This document shows positions 46,039-54,202 of a stretch of 64,000 nucleotides of DNA, piece after piece. Position 1 is the stretch's first letter, and every line of letters begins with the position of its first letter. The DNA is from JAPPHA01 sp963662815. Lineage in GTDB: Bacteria; Pseudomonadota; Alphaproteobacteria; Rhodobacterales; Rhodobacteraceae. The stretch lies in assembly GCA_963662815.2 (NCBI GenBank), contig CAXXWA010000020.1:434001-498000 (forward strand), written 5' to 3'. Below the pieces are notes generated by a model. That model was not told where the DNA came from. It saw nothing but the letters and a program-made list of their open reading frames with translations, and did not search any database. The translations under genes and the position numbers were made by a program.

Positions 46039-46422
46039 TCAGATCAGGACCAGCGAAAGGGCCGTCAAGGCAATCGACGCACCGATCACGATCCATCCTG
46101 ACAGGTTGATCGCCGTGATTCCGTAGCCGATGCCGGTGTCCCAGACGAGATGCCTGACCCCAGTGCAGAAGTGGTACCAGAGCGCCCAGAGCGACCCGAC
46201 GAGGACAACGAGGCCCGGCCACGACGTGATTATCCCGTCGACGAATGCGAAGTAGGTTTCGCCGGTTGCGGCGGCCAGCACCCACCAGACGATGATGATC
46301 GCGCCGGGAAGCATGCAGACTCCGGTGATCCTGTGCAGAATCGACGTCATCGAATTGATCTGGGGACGATAGATCGTCAGGTGCGGAGACAGCGGACGAC
46401 CTGTCCGTTCAGGTTCCGGCAT
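46039..46422 (-). CDS. sdhC: succinate dehydrogenase cytochrome b556 subunit
   Basis: SdhC of 127 residues, three membrane helices. Signature RPLSPHLTIYRPQINSMTSI, then SILHRITGVCMLPGAI, and the haem His in GVRHLVWDTGIGYG. First gene of the sdh cluster; GGGAG precedes ATG 46422, so the operon promoter should lie at about 46430-46550. Confidence 0.95.
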   Translation of the reverse strand: MPEPERTGRPLSPHLTIYRPQINSMTSILHRITGVCMLPGAIIIVWWVLAAATGETYFAFVDGIITSWPGLVVLVGSLWALWYHFCTGVRHLVWDTGIGYGITAINLSGWIVIGASIALTALSLVLI

Positions 46423-46885
46423 GCAGGTCTCCCGTCAGGCTGCGCCGTCCTGCATGAACGGCAGAGACACAATAACCCACCAACCTGCGAGATAAACCGC
46501 AAATTGCCCTGCATGCTGCAATGGAGACTCCCGGAGGCATTTTTTGGCGCAGCCGGTGCGATCCGGATTGACTGGCTGAAGAGCCCGGCGCCAACGGCCC
46601 GAAGCAGGAAAGGGTGGCCCGCTCGATCGCCACTTGCCGGGCCATGAGCAACCGGTGCAACCACGCTTTCGGGCAGAACCGGCCGCCGAGGCTTGCGTTG
46701 GCCGCGAGGCGTGGAGGAACGCGTGCTTTCCTCCTGCGCCAAAGGCCGTTGCAAGCGCGGCGGGGGAGTGATGCGTCATGGGACCTACGGGCGGAAGACG
46801 CCGGTTCCGACGCGCGTTGCCCGATTCGAATATCGCGGCCGCCGGACCGCGAGCAGCGCTGCGCCAGTAGGTTGCGGGATAGTGC
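46423..46885. other. intergenic between sdhC and hipB-like gene
   Basis: About 460 bases between divergent genes. It must contain the sdh promoter; no clear consensus was found. No coding frame of recognised type. Confidence 0.4.
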
Positions 46886-46886
46886 C

Positions 46887-46943
46887 TGACATACTAACTG
46901 TCATATTTGAAAGCTATGCTGTTCATGGATGTCAGATATGACA
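46887..46943 (+). promoter_or_regulatory. paired TGACA/TGTCA operator at the hipB-like gene
   Basis: Two palindromes share one half-site: TGACA-N7-TGTCA (46887-46903) and TGTCA-N4-TGACA (46930-46943). The second covers the start codon region. CTGTCATAT (46898-46906) and ATATGACAG (46936-46944) also form a 9-base inverted repeat. Such arrays are usual autoregulatory operators of XRE antitoxins; binding is inferred. Confidence 0.6.
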
Positions 46944-47633
46944 GCCAAGACAAAATCACCGCAAGCGCGACGCGCTTTGGCGACACTGGGGCAAAACCTC
47001 AAGACCGCACGTATCAAGCGGCGCATCTCCATCAAGGGATTTGCTGACCGCGTCGGCGTCTCCGAAAGCACGGTCATCCGGCTAGAGAAGGGCGAAGATG
47101 GCGTCAGCATCGGTACGCTCGCCATGGCTTGCCTTGTGCTGGGGGAAATCGGGCGGATTTCACGGTTCCTTGACCCTGGAACCGACGACACAGGACGGCT
47201 CCTCGACAGACAATCGCTTCCCAAGCGCATTGACAGCAAGCGCAGATCAAAATTGCAGCCTGGGGGTGACGCAGCAGCAGGTCATTCTTCGGCCGATGAC
47301 GACGAAGAAGGGGCGGATTCTGATGGCAGAAGCGAATGTAGCACTTGGAGAAGGCAAGCCGCATCGAACCGGGAACTGCGAAAATTCCTGCCGTGCGTCC
47401 GGGCCGGCCATGCCGTGTATCGCCGCTTGACCGAAAAGGACATACTGGAAGTCCCGCCAAACAGGATAGCGCATGGTCGAGGCCCTGCGCTTCGACGCGT
47501 AATCGTGCAAAGTCGGGCTGAGATGCCGCGAGCGGACTTTACCGGCTTCAGTCTTGCCCCTTCGACACGATCGACTGTCCCAGAGATCGAAGTTGATCGT
47601 GGGCCTCCCGGAACCGTGGACAACCGGCAATGA
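46929..47633 (+). CDS. HipB-like XRE regulator, C-terminus probably altered
   Basis: The first about 110 residues form a helix-turn-helix regulator of HipB type: RALATLGQNLKTARIKRRIS, SIKGFADRVGVSESTVIRLE, and ISRFLDPGTDDTGRLLDRQ before the basic end LPKRIDSKRRSK. HipB proteins usually end near there. The rest of this 234-residue frame (GADSDGRSECSTWRRQAASN onward) is low-complexity and probably a readthrough into decayed hipA sequence. Start 46929, or ATG 46938 inside the operator. Likely an orphan antitoxin/regulator. Confidence 0.6.
   Translation: MSDMTAKTKSPQARRALATLGQNLKTARIKRRISIKGFADRVGVSESTVIRLEKGEDGVSIGTLAMACLVLGEIGRISRFLDPGTDDTGRLLDRQSLPKRIDSKRRSKLQPGGDAAAGHSSADDDEEGADSDGRSECSTWRRQAASNRELRKFLPCVRAGHAVYRRLTEKDILEVPPNRIAHGRGPALRRVIVQSRAEMPRADFTGFSLAPSTRSTVPEIEVDRGPPGTVDNRQ
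47250..47440 (+). pseudogene. possible hipA 5' remnant
   Basis: Directly after the HipB-like body, another frame reads KKGRILMAEANVALGEGK, which resembles the start of HipA-like kinases following HipB. Homology is lost after about 15 residues. Only this context supports it, so the call is weak. Confidence 0.25.
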
Positions 47634-48293
47634 CCCGCCCGGATTGAGAGGCGAACTTTTTGCAGAAGCGCTGCCGCCTGCTGGGAGACTTGTCCATCTT
47701 CGCATAGGGCGGCGTGGGAACCCTGCTCTCGCTTGTCTCCAGTGCGCACATGAACTTGTCCACGAGGTTCTCTCCAGCAAGACTCTCGGAATCCGAAGAA
47801 GTTCGAGAAAAAGCCGCAACACACCATGTTTCGGTCGATTCAACCGCAGGTGTCAAAACATGTCGCAAAACATCAGCTTCGGTCATTTCCTCCAAACGAG
47901 TCGCCTTAGACAAGACATTGCGAACTTCTTCTGCACGCTGCCTTGCCGGTGTCGGATTTGCCACAGCGTAACCGTACTGTTCTTTGACATAGTCTCCAAA
48001 GGAACCGTTCCCAAGTATATCGCTATCCAACTGGACCAAGATTCCATCAAGAGATTCTTGAGAAAGTTTTCCTCCAAACAACCACTCGGAGAAGAACTGC
48101 TGGATCCGGTTCTTTGGCGGGTGATTCTTCAGCCATGATAGGACTTGTCCCGAACCACCTTGGGAGGTTGCATCCGGTTCTGGTTGCAGCGGGACAAATT
48201 CGACCGGAAACCCTGCCGATGACATTGAGTGCACAAAAAAGACTCGATGGCGTAAAAATCTGTGGGACCTTCGCAAACGACTCCAATTTTCAC
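47548..48293 (-). pseudogene. TOPRIM-like DUF4276-type protein, frameshifted
   Basis: The second gene of an ATPase-nuclease pair. From GTG 48293 it reads VKIGVVCEGPTDFYAIES, with the EGPTD glutamate of TOPRIM-like proteins. In the next frame it continues VEFVPLQPEPDATSQGG, GILVQLDSDILGNGSFGDYV (DSD acidic pair), and VESTETWCVAAF. The join is a run of six A (48235-48240); a seventh would restore the frame. The GTG overlaps the ATPase stop by one base (TAGTG), so they were translationally coupled. Such ATPase-TOPRIM pairs resemble abortive-infection systems (AbiL/OLD/PARIS-like), which is an inference. Confidence 0.7.
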
Positions 48294-48957
48294 TACAGGT
48301 CACCCATCGCCCCGGGAATGTCACCGTCCAGCCAGACCTGCGAGAGATTCCTTCCATTCATTGCCAACTGCCACTCTTCCCGAGTCTTTCTTGAGTGCGG
48401 TTTCAGCCGATTCACCTTCGTGTGTCCGCGCTTGTTTCGACTAACGACAAAGACCCGTTGATCTTCGTTGAACAGGTCAAATGCATCCAACGCAGTTGGG
48501 TTGTGGCTTGTCAGAAAGACCTGCCGAGCGCCTAGACTGATATCTTTACCTGCAGTTGTGGAAGCAACTCTGATGATTTGCTCTACGAGCTTTCTGGTCA
48601 TCTTGGGGTTCAGCGAACTGTCCACGTTGTCGAGTGCGAATACCCTCGGAGCTTCAGGGTGCGACAGAATTATCGCCGCGAAGAGCAGAAACAGCGTGCC
48701 TTCGCTGCTGTCATATGCCGACAGTTGATTTCGGCTTGCATGCATGAACCTGTCCACGAAAAACACCATTTCGCTTGAAAGGTCTGCGACATCTCTTGAA
48801 GTCAACGACGGTTTCCCTCGATGCGTACCGAACATCGACGCCCAGCCCGGCAACCAGACCAGGTCAGAAGTCTCATCCATAATCTCCCACTCAACCCACC
48901 CGGAACCCGTGCGTCGTCCCTTTTTCCCTTTGCGGCGGCCAAATGCATCCCCCACTT
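48293..48957 (-). pseudogene. AAA (SMC/OLD-like) ATPase, C-terminal fragment
   Basis: C-terminal part of an AAA_21-type ATPase separated from its N-terminus (53439-54076) by insertion sequences. Visible: LSSEMVFFVDRFMHASRNQL, SAYDSSEGTLFLLFAAIIL (ABC-like signature region), Walker B FALDNVDSSLNPKMTRKLVE and switch QVFLTSHNPTALDAFDLF. It ends at TAG 48293-48295 and is followed at once by the TOPRIM-like gene. Without Walker A it cannot act. Confidence 0.8.
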
Positions 48958-48979
48958 CCACTCCGAAGTGCAACACCGG
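48958..48979 (+). repeat. left 22-bp inverted repeat of the IS30-type shell
   Basis: CCACTCCGAAGTGCAACACCGG; its inverted partner at 53417-53438 differs at one base (C/T). Confidence 0.8.
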
Positions 48980-49431
48980 CCATTTCCGCAGCGAGCGCGC
49001 AGCCCGGGTGCCGAAGATGGCTCTGTGATGGCGAATCCAGGCCCCGGGGCGCCGGAGATCCGGGCACGAGGCGACCGAAGTCCCGTCGAAACGCAGCGTA
49101 GCCGCGCTCTCCGGACGGTGCAAGCCGCGCCCAGGGGGCGGCGGCGGCCCGCCGGGCGAAGGGAGGGCGGAGCCCGACCGAGGTCGGCGGGCCGCAGACG
49201 CCCCTTTCTCTCGCCGGACCAGTCCCTCCGGAACGCGGTCCGGGACGGCTCCGGTCAGGGAGGCCGAGCCTTCCGGAACGCCTCGGCCGGGGCCGTGCAG
49301 CCGAGCGCCTCGCATGTTCCGGGAACCGGAAACGAACCAAGGGGTGGCTGTGGAAAATTTTGGCGCGGATTCCTGTGGACTTCCCACCTGTTGTAAAGTT
49401 GTTTCAGCGGGTTTTGTGCCCGCTCCATCGC
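48980..49431. other. non-coding end of the insertion-sequence block
   Basis: About 450 GC-rich bases between the left terminal repeat and the stop of the minus-strand IS110-type gene. Presumably the 3' end of the IS30 shell plus the end of the IS110 element. No gene could be supported; exact IS110 boundaries are not visible because these elements lack terminal repeats and target duplications. Confidence 0.4.
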
Positions 49432-50685
49432 TCATGCCGGGCTGGCATTCCGTGGACGGCCCGGATCGAATTCCGTCTGGTTCGTCAACATGGCACAAGC
49501 GACAGCGATCAGCCTGTCGGCCACGCTCCGGAGAGCACGGGCGTGACCGTGGCCCCTGGCCCGTAGCGCGGCGTATTTCGCCTGGCAAACGGGATCCCTC
49601 TGTACGGCTTTGCCGGCCCAGTGACAGACTGCATGCTGCAGGCGCTTGTGCGCGGCGAGCCGACGTTTGACGATCAGGCTCTTTCCTGAGCGTCGTGTCA
49701 CCGGTGCGACACCGCACAGGCATCGCAATGCGTGACAGTCCCTGCGCATCAGAGGTTCATGAGCCTCGGTCAGCAGCGTGGCGAGGACAGTTCTGCCGAC
49801 ACCGGGAAGTGATGCCAGGATTGCCACGTCACGCTGCGGGACCACCCCCGGGTTTGATTCCGGATTTTCCTGGGCCTCTGCCACGGCCGCCGTCAACCGC
49901 TCCATCTGGCGATGTGCGTTCGACAGTTCGTCGTTGACGAGCTGGAGCCTCTTGATGATGACCTCGATGTGGGCGACAGCGGCCTCTGTGGTTCCGGGCG
50001 CCACGGCGATGGCCGGCTCACGCAGGCGGTCAAGGACATCCTGGGCGCTGACGGTGCGCACACGCCGGCGCTTGAGAAGCTTCTCAACCGTAGCGAGACG
50101 GAGGCGCCGGGCCTTGGCGGGCGTTGGTGCCAGCGTCCACAGTTCGGGCACCCAGGCCTTGGTCAGGTCGCTCTCGACCTTGAAGAACTGTGGAAAACAG
50201 CGCCAGATCTGCTGTCTCTGACGGTTGACGAGGCGGGTTCGTTCACCGGTCAGTTCGTTGGCGATGCGGGTCCATTCACGAAGCTGGACCACTTCCGGCG
50301 TGTCCGGCGCGAGCCTGCGAAAGAAGCGGCTGTCCGTGCGCAGTGCATCCGCCAGGGTGAGGGCGTCACGGCTGTCGTCCTTGGCACCGGCCGGAGAGTG
50401 GCGGTCCCGGAAACGGTCGAGTTGTTTCGGGTTGAGCGAATGGACGGCGAAGCCGCGCTCCATCATCGCCTCGACCACGGGTCCGTGCGGAACCTCGATG
50501 GCAACACCAATGGTGTCAGCCTTGGCGCCGGTCCGGGTCAAGATCCAGTTGGCCAACGCACTCAGGCCGGTGCCGCCATGCTTGAAGCTCCGGTTGCCCA
50601 GAAGCGTGCCGTTGATGTCGACAATGGCTGCCTGGTGATCGCAGGACCCCCAGTCGATGCCGACGAGGAATTTGATATCTGGCAT
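49432..50685 (-). CDS. IS110-family DEDD recombinase (transposase), intact
   Basis: Protein of 417 residues. RuvC-like N-terminal domain with VGIDWGSCDHQAAIVD (first Asp), IGVAIEVPHGPVVEAM (Glu), and GAKDDSRDALTLADAL (paired Asp). C-terminal Transposase_20 domain with LASLPGVGRTVLATLLTEA and LCGVAPVTRRSGKSLIVKR, where the nucleophile Ser is expected in RRSGKS. Full length, all DEDD residues present. ATG 50685 (MPDIKFLVG) is the family start; the frame is open upstream over the non-coding end. IS110 recombinases use an RNA encoded in the element's non-coding end. Confidence 0.9.
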   Translation of the reverse strand: MPDIKFLVGIDWGSCDHQAAIVDINGTLLGNRSFKHGGTGLSALANWILTRTGAKADTIGVAIEVPHGPVVEAMMERGFAVHSLNPKQLDRFRDRHSPAGAKDDSRDALTLADALRTDSRFFRRLAPDTPEVVQLREWTRIANELTGERTRLVNRQRQQIWRCFPQFFKVESDLTKAWVPELWTLAPTPAKARRLRLATVEKLLKRRRVRTVSAQDVLDRLREPAIAVAPGTTEAAVAHIEVIIKRLQLVNDELSNAHRQMERLTAAVAEAQENPESNPGVVPQRDVAILASLPGVGRTVLATLLTEAHEPLMRRDCHALRCLCGVAPVTRRSGKSLIVKRRLAAHKRLQHAVCHWAGKAVQRDPVCQAKYAALRARGHGHARALRSVADRLIAVACAMLTNQTEFDPGRPRNASPA

Positions 50686-51260
50686 GTGTTCTGCTCCCTG
50701 TATGAACTGCGCTCCCCTTTCTGTCGGACCGCCACGATGCGAACCGTTTCCTGTACTGGCGCTCGAGGCGCGAACTTCCCACTGGGTCTCCATCGCGGCC
50801 AACGATCGGGGCACGGGTCCACAGGAGGTGCTCAAGGCACGGGAAAACCAAGGTTGCTCCCGATCGATTGGCCCAACTCGTCCTTGCGGACGAAACCCTG
50901 AAATTGAAAGGGTGTCGGGGATTTTTTCTGCCCCGGTTTCCCCTCCGCGCTCCGCGCTCCGGGGAAACCGGGGCAGCTGCGGGGCGGTGATCATCAGGCC
51001 TCGACACAGGTACAGGAAAACCCGCCTCCTGCCTCCCGCCGCCTCCACGGTTCATTCCCGGTTCGGGACCGCCGCCGCCAGGCCTGGCGGCGGCGGAGCG
51101 GGGCCTGGCCCCGCAGGACGGGTCGGACCGGAAGCGCCATGGATCGCGCAAGCGGATCCGTGCGGAAGCGTGGTCGGCCCGCCCTCCCTTCAGCCTCCCG
51201 GGTCCTGGATGGATGCCTGGGTTCGAGAACCGGATCATCGCGAGGATGGGAGCGGGAGAC
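50686..51260. other. IS110 non-coding ends with a 16-bp stem hairpin
   Basis: About 575 bases between two divergent IS110-type genes, so upstream of both. It holds a perfect 16-bp inverted repeat, CTGCCCCGGTTTCCCC (50928-50943) and its complement (50961-50976), with a 17-base loop made of TCCGCGC repeats. In IS110-group elements the region upstream of the gene encodes the bridge RNA, so one or both RNAs would be expected here; the RNA itself is an inference. No protein-coding frame is credible. Confidence 0.5.
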
Positions 51261-52208
51261 ATGACCATCGCAGCCGCCGGCATTGACGCGGGCAGGAAGA
51301 CGCCGGACATCCACCTGAACGGCAGGGATCACGCCGCCGCCAACGGCGCGGACGGCTTCCGCAAGATCGCCGGCGTCCCGAGGGGCGGCGGGGCGGAGAG
51401 GGTCGTCATGGAGGCCGCGGGGCGGATGCACCGGGCGCTCCGCCAGTCGCTGCACGACCGGGGCTTCGCGGTCCCGGCGGGCAGTCCCCGCCAGTCCCGG
51501 GACTTCGCGAAGGCCGCCGGCGACATGACGAAGACCGGCAGGGCCGGCGCCAGGGTGCTGGCCGCCTTCGGCGCCGCGTTCCCGGCCAGGCCGCCGACGG
51601 CGCCGGCCGAGGCGGCGATCGACCGGCTCCGCGACATGCCGGCGCTGCGGGAGAGGCTCGTCGACCAGCGCACGCAGCCGAGGGCGGTCTTCGACGGGGC
51701 CGGCGATCCCGACCCGGACGGGCCCGTCCCGAAGGTCCTCTCGGAGATCGAGGCCGGCGTCCGCCGGCACGACCGGCGGATCGCGGAGACGGTCGCAGGC
51801 GCTGAGGAGCTTGCCGGGAGCCGCGACCTCCCGATGCCGGTCCCGGGCATCGGCCCCGCCGCGGCGGCGGCCCTGATCGCCTGGACGGGCGGGCCCGGCG
51901 CCATCGGCAGCCGCCAGGCCGCGGCGCCGGTCGGCGTCGCGCCCTTCGCCCGCGACAGCGGAACCCTGAAGGGCGCGCGCCGCGTCGCCGGCGGACGGAG
52001 GCGGCCGAGGGACGTCCCGTGCATGGCGGCGATGGCGGCCTGCAGGCTCGATCCCGGGATGGCGGAACTCCACGCCCGGCTCGCGGCGCGCGGAAAGCGC
52101 CGCAAGGTCGCCGTGACCGCGGCGATGCGGAGGACGGTCGCGGCCGCGAACGCCCTGCTGCGCGACCGGCGCGTGCGGGAGGACCGGACGGCGGCCGCCG
52201 CCGGCTGA
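51261..52208 (+). CDS. IS110-family transposase with degenerate DEDD site
   Basis: Protein of 315 residues from ATG 51261 behind GGGAG. N-terminal domain: AAAGIDAGRKTPDIHL (first Asp kept), ERVVMEAAGRMHRAL (Glu kept). The third/fourth catalytic Asp block, usually KTDRxDARVLA, reads MTKTGRAGARVLAAF, so both Asp are Gly. C-terminal Transposase_20 domain LPMPVPGIGPAAAAALIAW and VGVAPFARDSGTLKGARR keeps the Ser. The frame is otherwise intact and close to family length. Probably catalytically dead. Confidence 0.85.
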   Translation: MTIAAAGIDAGRKTPDIHLNGRDHAAANGADGFRKIAGVPRGGGAERVVMEAAGRMHRALRQSLHDRGFAVPAGSPRQSRDFAKAAGDMTKTGRAGARVLAAFGAAFPARPPTAPAEAAIDRLRDMPALRERLVDQRTQPRAVFDGAGDPDPDGPVPKVLSEIEAGVRRHDRRIAETVAGAEELAGSRDLPMPVPGIGPAAAAALIAWTGGPGAIGSRQAAAPVGVAPFARDSGTLKGARRVAGGRRRPRDVPCMAAMAACRLDPGMAELHARLAARGKRRKVAVTAAMRRTVAAANALLRDRRVREDRTAAAAG

Positions 52209-52379
52209 CGCCCGCGCGGGCCGCGTCCCGCGGCGGTCCGCCGGCCTCGGAGCGAATCAATGGACCGGTCGCGTCCCTGCGACCGGCGGGTTCCCGCCTG
52301 CCCGGACGGTCGCCCGGATGCGGACAGGACTGTGGACAGGGTGTGGAAAACCCGGACAGGGATCCCCGGAAACCGCCGA

Positions 52380-53326
52380 AAAACGCCGAATCCGGCCTTG
52401 ACCCGAAACATGGATGCTTCCTCGGACGCCCGTTCAGCCGGTCCTGGACGGCCTCGCCTCCGCGTCTGTGATCTTCCCGAGTCCGTGTCCTTGGAAAAGC
52501 ATCCCCGCACCAGGCCGTTCGTGTGCTCGTTCAGGCCCCGCTCCCAGGAATGGTACGGCGTCGCGAAGAGGAACCCGGCCCCGAGCGCCTTCGCCACCAG
52601 GGCGTGCCCCGCGAACTCCTTGCCGTTGTCCGCGGTGATCGTGCGGACCAGGGCGGCGAGCGGCAGCAGCATCTCGAGCAGCGCGGCGCCCACCGCGGCC
52701 GCCGTCCTCCGCCCAACCCTCTGAAGAAGCGTGCAGTTCGACGCCCGGTCCACCAGCGACACCAGCGCGCCGCTGTGGCCCTTGCCGATGATCGTGTCCG
52801 CCTCCCGGCCGCCGATCCGCTCTTTCGCCTCCACGATCTCCGGGCGCTCGGAGATGTCCATGCGGTTCGGGATGCGGCCCCGGCCCGAATGGCGTCCGCC
52901 CTTCCAGTTCGGCTTCTTCCCGCGGCGGCGCAGGAACAGGTAGAGCCGCCCGCCGGCCTTCCGGTCGGCGCGGACGTGCTGGTAGATCCACTCCCGGCCC
53001 GCCATCGGGATGCCCTCCTTGCGGAAGCGGCCGGCGGTCCGGTCCGGGCTCCAGCCCTCCGCAAGCCTGTCCTCCACCGTGCGCCACCGCTCCCGGGTCA
53101 TCTTCCTGGCAACGGACGACGCCGCGCTGCGCCGCGCCGAGGCCTTGCCCTGCGCCTGCCTGTGTCGGTAGCCGCGCCCGCCGCCGTTGCGCCGGATCTC
53201 GCGCCAGACAGTCGTCCGGTCCCGGCCGATCTGCCGGGCAATGGCCGGATCGGACAGCCCGCTTTTCCTCAGCGCGTATATCTGGCATCTCTCTTCATGG
53301 GTCAGGTGGTGGCAGCCGCTCGGCAT
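52380..53326 (-). pseudogene. IS30-family transposase, C-terminally frameshifted
   Basis: N-terminal and core regions are well preserved: helix-turn-helix HLTHEERCQIYALRKSGLSD, GRDRTTVWREIRRNGGGRGY, and DDE-type core GREADTIIGKGHSGALVSLV, VRTITADNGKEFAGH and WERGLNEHTNGLVRGCFSKD. After that, conserved sequence continues first as LGKITDAEA in another frame, then as EAVQDRLNGRPRK in the third. So there are two shifts near 52440-52490, beyond the catalytic Glu. The end of the gene fades into the IS110 junction. It reads from ATG 53326. Confidence 0.8.
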
Positions 53327-53416
53327 GACAGTCTCCTTGCTTTGTCACAAGAACTGTCGCCGCCATCTGGCCGATTTGCAACATCCTGCGCCGAAGAACG
53401 CAGGTCGCCACCACAT

Positions 53417-53438
53417 CCGGTGTTGCACTTCAGAGTGG
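53417..53438 (-). repeat. right 22-bp inverted repeat of the IS30-type shell
   Basis: Reads CCGGTGTTGCACTTCAGAGTGG on the + strand, 91 bases outside the IS30 transposase start, a normal distance for an IS30 terminal repeat. Confidence 0.8.
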
Positions 53439-54076
53439 CACGGGGGATCAAAATAGCTCGATACCGCTCCCGGAAGCCCCTCGCCATGCAGGCCCACAGG
53501 AGGAACATCCACTTTTCCGCTTTGCCTTCCACGCAGGAAATCCGTTTGCGGCGAGTAGATCACATATCGAGAGAATTCAGAAAACGCATCCCTTACGTCC
53601 GACGAGACATCAATAGTGGCCTTGACTTGATCCCAAAGACCCCTGTGCTGTTCCAGTCGGTTAGAGAGCGAAGCGCCCATGACCTTGGCACCTCGCCAGC
53701 TTCGGCCGAATACCCTTTCGCCCCTGAATGTCGCTGATTCCGAAAGGAAACGAAGCAGCGGATCGCTTTCGCTGCTCTGGAGCACCGCCTTGTACTCAAG
53801 GCCGCCGGAGAACACTCCGGCCAGTTCAAGTGTCCTGGGCAGGGCTTCGTTCTTGAAAGACGACTTCATGAGTTCCGGCGGCGTGATCCGCAGTCCCTTC
53901 GAGCCAATATCTGAGTCACCAAGCCCCCGACCCAGACAAGCCGAAATCAATCCAATCGCTTCCAGCAAGTTGGACTTGCCGCTTCCGTTGCCGCCGATGA
54001 AGAGATTCACCCTGCCCAGATCAAGGGTTTGATCTCGGACGGACTTGAACCGGGCTATTTTCAAATGTTCCAGCAT
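53439..54076 (-). pseudogene. AAA (SMC/OLD-like) ATPase, N-terminal fragment
   Basis: N-terminal half of the ATPase cut by the insertion block. From ATG 54076: MLEHLKIARFKSVRDQTLDL, then Walker A LFIGGNGSGKSNLLEAIGLI (about residues 27-45), and RYVIYSPQTDFLRGRQSGKV followed by PPVGLHGEGLPGAVSS before the insertion end. The 5' neighbour is the SNF2 helicase on the same strand, 127 bases away. The C-terminal half with Walker B is at 48293-48957. Together they would make about 430 residues. Confidence 0.8.
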
Positions 54077-54202
54077 GGCGACTCTATCGGACAGATCGAA
54101 AGCCGATGCAAGGACTCGCATGCCGGCGCGAGTGTCGTGAAAACGCTCTGCCGACGGTCGTGAGGTCTAATTGAGACATGTTCGAGCATGCTTCCGCGAA
54201 AC

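Larger units (their letters stand above)
48958..53438 (-). mobile_element. nested insertion-sequence block (IS30-type shell with two IS110-type elements)
   Basis: A block of about 4.5 kb bounded by 22-bp inverted repeats CCACTCCGAAGTGCAACACCGG (48958-48979) and its complement (53417-53438), 21 of 22 bases matching. It contains an IS30-type transposase pseudogene just inside the right end, and two IS110-type genes facing each other's 5' side. IS30 elements are normally about 1 kb, so the IS110 elements have expanded it. No target duplication could be seen at the outer ends; the symmetry may extend outward (GATCCCCC and GGGGGATG), so the exact ends are uncertain by about 15 bases. Confidence 0.7.

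Noticed and set aside
50928..50976. Strong hairpin considered as a Rho-independent terminator
   Set aside because: The T-run precedes the stem on the plus strand and no T-run follows it on either strand, so it cannot terminate in the usual way.
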